Source: Sporomusaceae bacterium (GTDB lineage Bacteria > Bacillota > Negativicutes > UBA1444). From it: 53,760 nucleotides of DNA. Of this stretch, positions 37,133 through 45,102 are shown piece by piece. The DNA lies in NCBI GenBank assembly GCA_018434355.1, contig JAHDPL010000015.1, forward strand, positions 1 through 53,760. Reading direction: 5' to 3'. Under the pieces are notes generated by a model. The model worked only from the letters and a program-made list of their open reading frames with translations. It made no database searches and had not been told where the DNA came from. Within the stretch, counting starts at the first letter, position 1. Every line of letters begins with the position of its first letter. The position numbers and the translations under genes are program-made.

Positions 37133-37380
37133 CGGATCGACTGATTGCATTCGATTCGATTCACCAGGCTCTAAGGGCCGAAAAAGAGTTTCTCAAAGCT
37201 GGCATGAAGTTTGAACTGACGCCAACGCCGCGGGAAATCTCGGCTAGCTGCGGTCAAAGCATTGTCCTTTCGGATATGGAATTACCCCTAGCGATCAAAA
37301 TTATTTCCCGGGAAATAATCAAATGCCGGGGAGTGTATGCCGCTGATTTTTCGCAGCGTATTTTTGAAAAGATCGATTGA
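37129..37380 (+). CDS. DUF3343 protein (putative Se/S carrier)
   Basis: An 83-residue DUF3343 protein. Members are small, often lie beside selenium genes, and are described as putative Se/S carriers. Cys44 in ISASCGQSIVLSD is the likely working residue, and the N-terminus IAFDSIHQALRAEKEF matches the family. It shares the ATGA overlap with yedF, so the three genes selD-yedF-DUF3343 form a coupled operon. A Noc-binding palindrome lies inside the gene at 37303-37316. Confidence 0.82.
   Translation: MTDRLIAFDSIHQALRAEKEFLKAGMKFELTPTPREISASCGQSIVLSDMELPLAIKIISREIIKCRGVYAADFSQRIFEKID
37301..37318. promoter_or_regulatory. Noc-binding-site palindrome (NBS)
   Basis: TTATTTCCCGGGAAATAA is an 18-base perfect palindrome whose central 14 bases (37303-37316) equal the B. 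subtilis Noc consensus ATTTCCCGGGAAAT. It lies inside the DUF3343 coding sequence. With noc encoded at 15957, it is a likely Noc target about 28 kb from the origin. Confidence 0.85.
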
Positions 37381-37408
37381 CGGCAACTGCTGAAAGAAGG
37401 GATTGTTG

Positions 37409-37609
37409 GTGCCGCTAAAACTGGAACTGGGCGATGTAGCCAAAATGAAAAAGGTGCACCCCTGCGGCTCGGACCGCTGGGAAATCGTGCGAACCGGTAT
37501 GGATATAGGAATAAAGTGTCTGGGTTGTGGTCGGCGTGTCATGGTGCCCCGACCAAAATTTGAAAAGGCGGTCAAATCGCTGGAACAGAAAAAGGAGAGT
37601 CAAGAATGA
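37409..37609 (+). CDS. DUF951 protein
   Basis: A 66-residue DUF951 protein with the pattern GDVAKMKKVHPCGSDRWEIV then GIKCLGCGRRVMVPRPKFEK. The CxxC motif and the upstream cysteine/histidine may bind a metal. Function is unknown; it often precedes ychF or lies near rpsF in Bacillota. The start is GTG at 37409, six bases after AAGGGA; two TTG codons directly upstream are too close. It overlaps ychF by four bases. Confidence 0.88.
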   Translation: MPLKLELGDVAKMKKVHPCGSDRWEIVRTGMDIGIKCLGCGRRVMVPRPKFEKAVKSLEQKKESQE

Positions 37610-38712
37610 GTACAAGTTTGGAAATTGGCATACTGGGGCTGCCCAACGTGGGAAAAACGACACTGTTCAATGCGTTGACAAAAGCCGGGGTGGAAACGAA
37701 CAATTGCCTGTATAGCACCGTCGAACCAAACGTGGGGATGGTCGACGTGCCGGATGAGCGACTCGACCGACTGGCCGAAATGTACCATCCCAAGAAAATC
37801 ACCCCTACATCGATCCGATTTGTCGATATAGCCGGATTGGGAAAAGGGGCCTCTACCGGCGCCGGGCTTGGCAACAAATTTCTCTCCCACATTCGCCAGG
37901 TTGACGCTGTGGTTCAGGTCGTGCGCTGTTTTTCCGATGAAAACGTCATGCATGTGGAAGGAAACATCAATCCGACCAATGATATGGAAATCCTCAACAT
38001 GGAACTCTGTTTGGCCGACTTGGAGTCGCTGGAGAAACGACTGGAGCGAACTCGCAAATTACTTAAAGGGGGCGACAAGAAGCCGCTGGCCGAGATAGAA
38101 GTTCTCAACCGCCTGATCGAAATGCTGGGGAATGCACAACCTGTCCGTAAGGCCGGTTTGAACAATGACGAAATTGACTTGGTGAAGGATATGAACCTGT
38201 TGACGCTAAAGCCGGTTCTGTACGTCGCCAACATTGACGAGAAGGATGCGGCCGATCCTTCGGGCGGGCCGCTGTTCCAGGCGGTGCAGGAGTGGGCGGC
38301 GTCCGAAGGCGCAGAAGCGATCGCTGTGTGCGCTAAGCTGGAAGCGGAGATTTCTGAACTGCCAAGCGAGGAATCGGCGTCGTTTCTTCAGGAACTCGGA
38401 ATTGCCGAGCCGGGTCTGAACAAACTGATCAAAGCCGGGTACCGGCTGCTCGACCTGATTTCCTTCCTGACGGCCGGCACGCCGGAAGTGCGGGCCTGGA
38501 CCATCCGGCGCGGCACCAAGGCGCAACAGGCGGCAGGCAAAATACACTCCGATATCGAACGGGGCTTCATCCGGGCAGAAATCGTCGCCTACAGCGACCT
38601 CATGGCCTGTGGAAGCTTTAATGGCGCCAAGGACAAAGGGTTGGTACGGCTGGAAGGCAAGGAATACATCATGAAGGACGGCGACGTGACACATTTCCGG
38701 TTCAATGTATAA
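37606..38712 (+). CDS. ychF: Redox-regulated ATPase YchF
   Basis: A 368-residue Obg-like protein (OLA1 family) that uses ATP rather than GTP. Motifs are GLPNVGKTTLFNALTKA (residues 11-27), DVPDERL, DIAGLGKGAS, and NIDE in place of NKxD, which marks the ATP preference. The C-terminal TGS domain ends MKDGDVTHFRFNV. It binds ribosomes and is linked to stress. Position next to rpsF is typical. Confidence 0.97.
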   Translation: MSTSLEIGILGLPNVGKTTLFNALTKAGVETNNCLYSTVEPNVGMVDVPDERLDRLAEMYHPKKITPTSIRFVDIAGLGKGASTGAGLGNKFLSHIRQVDAVVQVVRCFSDENVMHVEGNINPTNDMEILNMELCLADLESLEKRLERTRKLLKGGDKKPLAEIEVLNRLIEMLGNAQPVRKAGLNNDEIDLVKDMNLLTLKPVLYVANIDEKDAADPSGGPLFQAVQEWAASEGAEAIAVCAKLEAEISELPSEESASFLQELGIAEPGLNKLIKAGYRLLDLISFLTAGTPEVRAWTIRRGTKAQQAAGKIHSDIERGFIRAEIVAYSDLMACGSFNGAKDKGLVRLEGKEYIMKDGDVTHFRFNV

Positions 38713-38718
38713 AAATTG

Positions 38719-38747
38719 TTGCTTTCCATCGAGTGTTGTTATAAAAT
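38719..38747 (+). promoter_or_regulatory. Probable promoter of the rpsF operon
   Basis: TTGCTT (38719-38724), a 17-base spacer and TAAAAT (38742-38747) lie between ychF and rpsF. An overlapping alternative -10 (TATAAA) starts at 38740. A perfect inverted repeat CGAGTGTT/AACACTCG (38730-38737 and 38759-38766) flanks the -10 region. Confidence 0.5.
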
Positions 38748-38751
38748 AAGT

Positions 38752-38810
38752 AAGCCTGAACACTCGGGCATTTACTCCCCTGCCCCTAAAGGGGGCCGAT
38801 AGTCCAAAGG
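38752..38810 (+). promoter_or_regulatory. Possible S6:S18 autoregulatory leader of rpsF
   Basis: Between the probable promoter and the rpsF Shine-Dalgarno lie two short hairpins: GCCT/GGGC around 38754-38769, and CCCC/GGGG around 38777-38794. The latter is followed by CCGATAG. Many bacteria control rpsF-rpsR through a leader structure bound by the S6:S18 complex and marked by an unpaired CCG. Position fits, but I could not fold it with certainty. Confidence 0.35.
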
Positions 38811-38824
38811 AGGAGGTGAACCTG

Positions 38825-39109
38825 TTGAAAAAGTATGAACTCGTATTCATCATCAAACCGATGGAAGAAGAAGCATTGCAGGCGGTAATCGCCAAGTTTG
38901 AAGCTATGGTGACAAACAATGGCGGCACGATGGAAAAAATCGACCGCTGGGGCAAGCGTCGCCTGGCCTACTTGGTAAAAGACTTTACCGAAGGCTACTA
39001 CTGCATCTTCCGCTTCACCGGCACGCCCGCGACAGTCGCAGAACTGAACCGCGTGATGAAGATTACCGACGACATCTTGCGGCACATGATCGTAAAAGAA
39101 GATGAATAG
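38825..39109 (+). CDS. rpsF: 30S ribosomal protein S6
   Basis: A 94-residue protein of the small subunit platform that binds 16S rRNA with S18. It starts MKKYELVFIIKPMEEEAL and contains KIDRWGKRRLAYLVKDFTEGYY. I chose TTG at 38825, eight bases after AGGAGG; an in-frame GTG at 38816 is inside the Shine-Dalgarno. The length agrees with typical S6 proteins. ssb and rpsR follow, the usual S6-SSB-S18 operon. Confidence 0.95.
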   Translation: MKKYELVFIIKPMEEEALQAVIAKFEAMVTNNGGTMEKIDRWGKRRLAYLVKDFTEGYYCIFRFTGTPATVAELNRVMKITDDILRHMIVKEDE

Positions 39110-39125
39110 TCGGGAGGCCTAAGCC

Positions 39126-39539
39126 ATGAACAAGGTGTTTTTATTGGGAAGATTGGTGCGTGATCCGGAAATCCGGACTACGCAGAGCGGCAAGATGGTC
39201 ACGTCGTTTACTCTGGCCGTAGATCGGTTTGGTGGCGGCAAAGACAATACCGACTTTATTTCCATCGTAACATGGGAAAAGTTGGCGGAAGTCTGCGGCA
39301 ACAACTTGGCCAAAGGACAGCGCGCCATGGTTGAAGGACGCTTGCAAATCCGCAGCTACGACGGAAAAGACGGACAAAAACGCTGGGTGACGGAAATCAT
39401 TGCCCAAACCGTGGAGTTTTTGGATCGTCGACCGGCCGGAGCAACTGGCGGAGGCGCCGGAGCAGAAAATCATGTTTCTCACGATGCGGCAGCACAATTC
39501 GGTCACGATGTGGCGCCGGATGATGAGATTCCATTCTGA
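39126..39539 (+). CDS. ssb: Single-stranded DNA-binding protein
   Basis: A 137-residue SSB with an OB fold (about 1-105, MNKVFLLGRLVRDPEIR, SFTLAVDR, ERRL-like VEGRLQIRSYDG) and a glycine-rich linker ending in DDEIPF, the acidic tip that recruits partner proteins. It coats single-stranded DNA in replication and repair. It lies between rpsF and rpsR. Confidence 0.96.
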   Translation: MNKVFLLGRLVRDPEIRTTQSGKMVTSFTLAVDRFGGGKDNTDFISIVTWEKLAEVCGNNLAKGQRAMVEGRLQIRSYDGKDGQKRWVTEIIAQTVEFLDRRPAGATGGGAGAENHVSHDAAAQFGHDVAPDDEIPF

Positions 39540-39559
39540 TGTAAGGAGGGTTCAACATA

Positions 39560-39790
39560 GTGAGACGGGAAAAAGGAAGAAGACCCCGCAAAAAAGTTTG
39601 CAGTTTCTGTGTGGACAAGATTGAGTCCATTAATTATAAAGAAATTGGCCGTTTGCAACGCTATGTCAGCGAACGGGGAAAAATCCTCCCCCGCCGGATT
39701 TCCGGCAACTGCGCTAAACATCAGCGCCAAGTGACACTCGCCGTCAAACGGGCTCGCAGTATTGCGCTTCTGCCTTTCACGACGGAATAA
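39560..39790 (+). CDS. rpsR: 30S ribosomal protein S18 (zinc-ribbon type)
   Basis: A 76-residue basic protein. CSFCVDK near the N-terminus and NCAKHQRQV near residue 50 provide a CxxC and a Cys/His pair, so this is probably the zinc-binding (C+) form. [21 protein letters not shown] is the S18 core. The start is GTG at 39560, behind AAGGAGGG. A strong terminator follows. Confidence 0.95.
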   Translation: MRREKGRRPRKKVCSFCVDKIESINYKEIGRLQRYVSERGKILPRRISGNCAKHQRQVTLAVKRARSIALLPFTTE

Positions 39791-39819
39791 GACGGAACGC
39801 AGACGTACGCGACAATAAA

Positions 39820-39853
39820 ATGAGAGGCCGTTTTCGGTCGCTCATTTTTTTTT
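39820..39853 (+). terminator. Intrinsic terminator after rpsR
   Basis: ATGAG-A-GGCCG (39820-39830) pairs with CGGTC-G-CTCAT (39835-39845) around TTTT, with nine T residues in total ending the run. It ends the rpsF-ssb-rpsR operon. Confidence 0.88.
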
Positions 39854-39948
39854 CGATTTGCCGCATAGAACAGGGGCGCAACCCTTTAGCAGGAATGTTG
39901 GCGTTGGGTTGCGAATTCTTCCGTTAGTGAAATGAATGAGGTGAACCG

Positions 39949-40932
39949 ATGACTACAACTCGTGTGCGACCAATGGTAGAGGGCGGAATTTTGTCCGCGG
40001 TCGCAATCCTGTTCGCAATGATCAGCGTGTATATTCCCTTTATCGGCGCGTTCATCAACCTGATCTGGCCGGTGCCGATTATTCTGCTCGGTGTGCGGCA
40101 CGGTTATAAATGGAGCATGATGGCGACCGCAGTGGCAGGGATTCTGATTGCCATTCTGGTGCATCCGCTGCATGCGGTGGCGGTGGCGATAGGATTCGGT
40201 ATGACCGGCATTGTGCTGGGACATTGTTTCCGCAAACAACTGTCGCCGGTTTATACGGTACTATTCGGCTCCATTGCGTCACTGTCGGCAAAGATCATTG
40301 TGTTGTCGATCAGCGCGGTCGTGCTTGGCATCAATCCGCTGGCTGATCATGCAGAAGCGATGGGAAAGGCTGTCGAACAGGCGATCAATGTGTATCGCGG
40401 CTTCGGTATGAAAGAAGCGGAATTGGCTCAATTGGCCGAGAGCATGAAAGGCATGCTGGAAATGATGAAACTCATTTTGCCGGCCGGTTTTGCTTTGGCT
40501 TCGGTTGTGGATACCTATCTGAACTTTTTGGTCGCCCGTGCGGTATTGCGCAAATTGGGCCATCAATACGCCGCTTTTCCGATATTCCGCACATGGAGTT
40601 TTTCACCGGTTCTGCTATACGCTTTCGTCAGTTCGATGGTGATGCTATATTGGGGAAAAAGCCGTGAGATCGAGATGCTGGCCACGGCCGGGATCAATCT
40701 GCAGGTTGTTAGTAGCCTGTTGCTGATGGTGCAAGGAATGGCAGTCGCAATGTTTTATGCAAAGAAACATGATGTACCGCGAATCATCGTCGGCGTATTC
40801 GTATTCATGGTTTTTACCAACAATTTTATTATGCAGATTGTAGTATTTACCGGCGCGTTTGATATTGTCTTTGATTTTAGGCGGCTGCGCAGACCATTGC
40901 CGCCTTCGGTGAATTCGGAATCGGGAGAGTAA
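39949..40932 (+). CDS. DUF2232 membrane protein (YybS-like)
   Basis: A 327-residue integral membrane protein with about eight hydrophobic segments, of the DUF2232 (YybS) family. Visible features are the N-terminal RVRPMVEGGILSAVAILFAMIS, IWPVPIILLGVRHG and the C-terminal segment LVARAVLRKLGHQYAAFPIFRTWSFS. The neighbours rpsR and gdpP are the same as for B. subtilis yybS. Function is unknown; a substrate-transport-like fold has been proposed for such proteins. Confidence 0.88.
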   Translation: MTTTRVRPMVEGGILSAVAILFAMISVYIPFIGAFINLIWPVPIILLGVRHGYKWSMMATAVAGILIAILVHPLHAVAVAIGFGMTGIVLGHCFRKQLSPVYTVLFGSIASLSAKIIVLSISAVVLGINPLADHAEAMGKAVEQAINVYRGFGMKEAELAQLAESMKGMLEMMKLILPAGFALASVVDTYLNFLVARAVLRKLGHQYAAFPIFRTWSFSPVLLYAFVSSMVMLYWGKSREIEMLATAGINLQVVSSLLLMVQGMAVAMFYAKKHDVPRIIVGVFVFMVFTNNFIMQIVVFTGAFDIVFDFRRLRRPLPPSVNSESGE

Positions 40933-40935
40933 TCG

Positions 40936-42648
40936 ATGCAAGCACGGCGCTTCTGGAAAAACGATACAACCTATCTGGTCTTGATGGGGATAGGCTTGTT
41001 GCTTTCTATGCTTCTGCAGCCATCTCTGCTTACGGGGTTGCTGATTCTACTGTTGGCAGGGGCTGCTTGTCTGCGTTGGCGGCGCCCGCAGTGCTCGGTG
41101 GATGCGCTGGTGAAGCAGGTAGTTTCTGTTGCAACAGAAGCAGTCACGCCCCCAGTCGAACAGGGTTGCAAACCGGACTCGTTTGACGAGGAACAGCCAG
41201 AGGGACAGGATGCGGTGTTGGCGTTGATCCAGATCGATAACCTGGAAGATGTGTTGCAAGGACTCGACGAGACGCAGCGCAACGCTATACAAAGCGAAAC
41301 GCATCAACACCTGATGGCTTGGTGCAACCGGTTCAACGGGTTTTTGCGCAAATACTCGGAGGGCCTGTATTTGGGTGTTTTTTCGCGCCAGGAACTGGGC
41401 CGGATGATCGGCGATAAATTTGATATCCTCGATGAAATCAGAGCGCTACGGGTGGGAAACCGAATTCCGGTCACCCTCAGCATGGGGATTGCCGCCAATG
41501 GCGCGACGATGAGCGAGCGTGGCCAAAAGGCCCAGACCGGTCTCGATCTGGCGCTGGGGCGCGGTGGCGACCAGGCGGCCTTGTATGTGAACGACGAAGT
41601 CCAGTTTTATGGCGGCAAAGCGAAAGTCGTGGAGAAAAATACGCGGGTCAAGGCACGGGTGGTTGCGCATGCGATCAGGGAATTGATGCAGGAAGCGACC
41701 GATATCATGGTCATGGGCCATGAAGGCGAAGATTTTGACAGCCTTGGCGCAGCGATGGGGGTTGCCCGGATGGCCGCACATCTAGGCAAACCGGTTAATA
41801 TCGTTGTCGGGCAAGTGGCGATGTCTTATGAAAAGTTGCAGGAATTATTGCCTGACTATAGTGAATATGCAGGGTTGTTTTTGACGGCGGCGCAAGCAGA
41901 AGCAAAAATCAGCGCCAAAACACTGCTGTTTGTTGTTGATACGCACAGGGTGTTTTTGACGGCGGCGCCGCAATTGTTGGATCAAGTCGATCGGCGCGTC
42001 GTGATTGATCACCATCGACGGGCGGAAGATTTCATTCCCAGTCCGATGATCGTTTACCTGGAACCATCGGCTTCATCGACCAGTGAATTGGTAGCTGAGC
42101 TATTGACCTATTTTGATGAAAAAATTGAATTGACTCGTTTGGAAGCATCTGCCCTTTATGCGGGGATTGTGGTCGACACGAAGAACTTTGCAGTCCAGAC
42201 AGGTGTAAGAACATTTGAGGCGGCTGCCTTTCTGCGCCGTTCCGGCGCCGACCCGGCTTTGGTCAGGCATTTGTTTCGTTTTGACATGGAGACTTTGAAA
42301 TTAAGGGCGTTAATTCTGAGTAGCGCTGAATTCATCAAAGGCGGGGTTGTGTTGGCAATCTGCCCGTTTGAAGTGAAAAATGGCCAAATCATCGCGGCGC
42401 AATCTGCGGACACCATGCTGAACATCGAAGGGGTCAGGGTCAGCTTTGTTCTCTGGCCGGATGATGAAGGGGTTGGAATCAGCGCTCGCTCAAACGGAGA
42501 AGTCAATGTACAGGTGATCATGGAAGCGTTTAACGGCGGCGGGCACCAAACTGTGGCCGGCGCGCATATTGCCGGCGTGGATGTGCTTGAAGCGCGTCGC
42601 AGGCTTGAAGCCGTAATTGTTGATTATATTGGGGAGGGAAAAGAATAA
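40936..42648 (+). CDS. gdpP: Cyclic-di-AMP phosphodiesterase GdpP (PAS-less form)
   Basis: A 570-residue protein that hydrolyses c-di-AMP. Two transmembrane segments (about 10-45) are followed by a short linker, a degenerate GGDEF domain (about 92-220) without the GGDEF motif, and a DHH/DHHA1 phosphodiesterase (about 235-568) with MGHEGEDFDSLGA, VVDTHR, DHHRR and GGGHQTVAGA. Bacillus GdpP is about 660 residues and has a PAS domain after the membrane part; there is no room for one here. Catalytic metal-binding residues are present. It overlaps rplI by one base. Confidence 0.9.
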   Translation: MQARRFWKNDTTYLVLMGIGLLLSMLLQPSLLTGLLILLLAGAACLRWRRPQCSVDALVKQVVSVATEAVTPPVEQGCKPDSFDEEQPEGQDAVLALIQIDNLEDVLQGLDETQRNAIQSETHQHLMAWCNRFNGFLRKYSEGLYLGVFSRQELGRMIGDKFDILDEIRALRVGNRIPVTLSMGIAANGATMSERGQKAQTGLDLALGRGGDQAALYVNDEVQFYGGKAKVVEKNTRVKARVVAHAIRELMQEATDIMVMGHEGEDFDSLGAAMGVARMAAHLGKPVNIVVGQVAMSYEKLQELLPDYSEYAGLFLTAAQAEAKISAKTLLFVVDTHRVFLTAAPQLLDQVDRRVVIDHHRRAEDFIPSPMIVYLEPSASSTSELVAELLTYFDEKIELTRLEASALYAGIVVDTKNFAVQTGVRTFEAAAFLRRSGADPALVRHLFRFDMETLKLRALILSSAEFIKGGVVLAICPFEVKNGQIIAAQSADTMLNIEGVRVSFVLWPDDEGVGISARSNGEVNVQVIMEAFNGGGHQTVAGAHIAGVDVLEARRRLEAVIVDYIGEGKE

Positions 42649-43094
42649 TGAAAGTAGTTCTGTTGCAGGATGTTAAAAAACTGGGCAAAAAAGGGGACAT
42701 CATGGAAGTGGCGGAGGGGTATGCGCGAAACTTCCTGATGCCGCAAAAATTGGCTGCCCAAGCGACCAAAGATACATTGAATCAATTGCAGCAACAAAAA
42801 AGCGCTGCAGTTGACCGTCAGAAACGTCAATTGGAAGAAGCGAAACTGCTGGCTGCACAGCTGGCGACAATCGAAGTGAAAGTTGTGGCTAAGGCCGGTG
42901 AAGGCGGTAGGCTGTTCGGGGCGATCACAACCAAAGATGTTGCCGATGCAGCCAAGGCCCAACACGGGGTGGAACTGGACCGGCGCAAAATGGAGTTTGC
43001 CGATCCGGTCAAAAACCTGGGCAGTGCGAACGTGGTTATTAAGGTTCATCCCGAGGTGACAGCCGAAATCAAGATTCAGGTGATTGGAGAATAA
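42648..43094 (+). CDS. rplI: 50S ribosomal protein L9
   Basis: A 148-residue two-domain protein. The N-terminal RNA-binding part reads MKVVLLQDVKKLGKKGDIMEVAEGYARNFL, a long connecting helix follows, and the C-terminal domain includes GGRLFGAITTKDVADA. It binds 23S rRNA near L1. The location between gdpP and lonC/dnaB is the standard one. Confidence 0.97.
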   Translation: MKVVLLQDVKKLGKKGDIMEVAEGYARNFLMPQKLAAQATKDTLNQLQQQKSAAVDRQKRQLEEAKLLAAQLATIEVKVVAKAGEGGRLFGAITTKDVADAAKAQHGVELDRRKMEFADPVKNLGSANVVIKVHPEVTAEIKIQVIGE

Positions 43095-43101
43095 CGCGGA
43101 A

Positions 43102-45102
43102 GTGACTCGAAATATTAAGGAAACGCCAGAGCGTGAGAATGAGCAGCCCATCAAAGAGAAAAAGAGTCGCAAGGGTCGAATCGTGCGCAAAATTAGTGAA
43201 CAGGAGTTGCAACGTTTCGCGGAAATTAGCCTGGAAGCCGAAGCGGTGTTCAGTATGTGCGCTTCGATTTGGGGGGCGGATAAATTTGTTCTGCGCGCCA
43301 GTAAATTTGGCGCGCTCGATTTGATTCAATCCGGTGAATTGCCTGAACGGGTTTTGGCGCTGCAACGGATGGTCAAGCAAGATTTAGCGATCGACCACCT
43401 GCCGAGCATCGAAGAAATTCCGGAGATTATGGAAGATATTCTGAATGATTTGGCAGAACACATTGCCCGGCACAACATGGAAGAAAACATCGAGAAGAAA
43501 ATCTCGAAAAAAATGGAAGAGCGGCATCAAGAGTTCATTCAGGAAATTCGCATGCAAATCTTGAAAGAAGAATCGAATGTCGAAACGCCGCAGAGCCAAA
43601 AGAAACTGGAAAAATTGCAAGCGCTCGACCAGAGAGGCTTAGCGCGGGCTATGAACGATATTCTCAGACCAGCCAAACTGGATGAAATAATCGGTCAGGA
43701 GCGGGCAATCGAGGTGCTGCGGTCCAAACTGGCGTCGCCGTATCCACAGCACCTGATTATGTATGGACCCCCCGGCGTGGGCAAGACCACAGCGGCAAGA
43801 TTGGTATTGGAAGAGGCGCGATCACTGACCTTTACCCCGTTTGCCGAGGATGCGCCCTTTGTCGAGGTTGATGGAAGCACTTTGCGCTGGGATCCGCGCG
43901 ATATTACCAACCCGTTGCTCGGGTCAGTGCATGATCCGATTTACCAGGGCGCGCGGCGCGATCTGGCCGAAACTGCCGTGCCGGAACCAAAACCGGGCCT
44001 GGTGACTGACGCGCATGGCGGGATTTTGTTCATCGATGAAATTGGCGAAATGGACCCAATGCTGCTGAATAAGTTGTTGAAAGTACTGGAAGACAAACGG
44101 GTATTTTTCGATTCGGCCTATTTTGACGAGGCTGATCCCAACGTGCCGGCTTATATCAAGAAGCTGTTTGCGGAGGGCGCACCGGCTGACTTTGTCCTGA
44201 TCGGCGCCACTACCCGTGATGCTTCAGAGCTTAATCCTGCGCTGCGTTCACGCTGCGCCGAGGTATTCTTCGAGCCACTCACTCCCAAACAGATTGAACA
44301 GATTGTGTCTAATGCGGCCAATCGATTAAAAGTCCGCATGGAAGCGGCAGTGCCGACCCTGATCAGTGAATATACGGTAGAGGGGCGCAAAGCAGTGAAC
44401 CTGCTTGCAGACGCTTACAGTCTGTCGATGTATCGCAAGGGGGCGGCCAAAAAATTGAAACCGATGATCAGTCGCGATGATGTGTTTCACATCCTTCAAG
44501 TCAGCCGGATGACCCCTTATGTCAATCGCAAGGCGTCTTCCGACTGGGAAGTCGGCAAGATATTCGGTCTTGGCGTCTCTGGTTATCTGGGCTCGGTCAT
44601 TGAAATCGAAGCTGTTTGTTTTCCGGCCGCGCAAAAAGGCAAGGGCGCAATCCGGTTCAATGACACGGCAGGCAGTATGGCCAAGGATTCGGTCTTTAAC
44701 GCGGCGGCGCTAGTGCGGCAGATTACCGGGCAAGATCTGGCCAAATACGATGTTCACGTCAATGTGATCGGCGGAGGACAAATCGATGGACCCTCGGCCG
44801 GCCTGGCGATTGTCAGCGTGTTGATTTCGGCGATCACAAACCAACCCTTGCGACAAGATGTGGCAGTAACCGGTGAAGTATCGATACGCGGCAAACTGAA
44901 AGCAGTTGGCGGTGTTTTTGAAAAGGCCTATGGCGCCAAACAAGCAGGCGTCACAACGCTGATTATCCCTAAAGAAAACGAAAAGGACATACCGGCCGAC
45001 CATCTAGGATTGTCGGTAAAACCACTTGAACGGGTCGAAGAAGCCTTGGCGATTTTGTTTGGCAAAGCGTACAACAAAGGAGAGGGCTTTAATGCTGGAT
45101 AG
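43102..45102 (+). CDS. lonC: ATP-dependent protease, LonC family
   Basis: A 666-residue AAA+ protease of the LonC type. A long N-terminal helical region (about 1-190, basic start) precedes the AAA+ domain: Walker A MYGPPGVGKTT, Walker B ILFIDEIGEMD, arginine finger LRSRC. The C-terminal Lon protease domain has the Ser-Lys dyad DGPSAGLAIVSV and KAVGGVFEKAYGAKQAG. The start is GTG at 43102 with a distant GGAG (12 bases); a TTG at 43084 has no ribosome site. Similar genes lie beside dnaB in Bacillota. It overlaps dnaB by 11 bases. Confidence 0.88.
   Translation: MTRNIKETPERENEQPIKEKKSRKGRIVRKISEQELQRFAEISLEAEAVFSMCASIWGADKFVLRASKFGALDLIQSGELPERVLALQRMVKQDLAIDHLPSIEEIPEIMEDILNDLAEHIARHNMEENIEKKISKKMEERHQEFIQEIRMQILKEESNVETPQSQKKLEKLQALDQRGLARAMNDILRPAKLDEIIGQERAIEVLRSKLASPYPQHLIMYGPPGVGKTTAARLVLEEARSLTFTPFAEDAPFVEVDGSTLRWDPRDITNPLLGSVHDPIYQGARRDLAETAVPEPKPGLVTDAHGGILFIDEIGEMDPMLLNKLLKVLEDKRVFFDSAYFDEADPNVPAYIKKLFAEGAPADFVLIGATTRDASELNPALRSRCAEVFFEPLTPKQIEQIVSNAANRLKVRMEAAVPTLISEYTVEGRKAVNLLADAYSLSMYRKGAAKKLKPMISRDDVFHILQVSRMTPYVNRKASSDWEVGKIFGLGVSGYLGSVIEIEAVCFPAAQKGKGAIRFNDTAGSMAKDSVFNAAALVRQITGQDLAKYDVHVNVIGGGQIDGPSAGLAIVSVLISAITNQPLRQDVAVTGEVSIRGKLKAVGGVFEKAYGAKQAGVTTLIIPKENEKDIPADHLGLSVKPLERVEEALAILFGKAYNKGEGFNAG

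Noticed and set aside
38206-38955. 249-codon ORF antisense to ychF and rpsF
   Set aside because: It crosses two genes and their promoter on the other strand and has no ribosome site.
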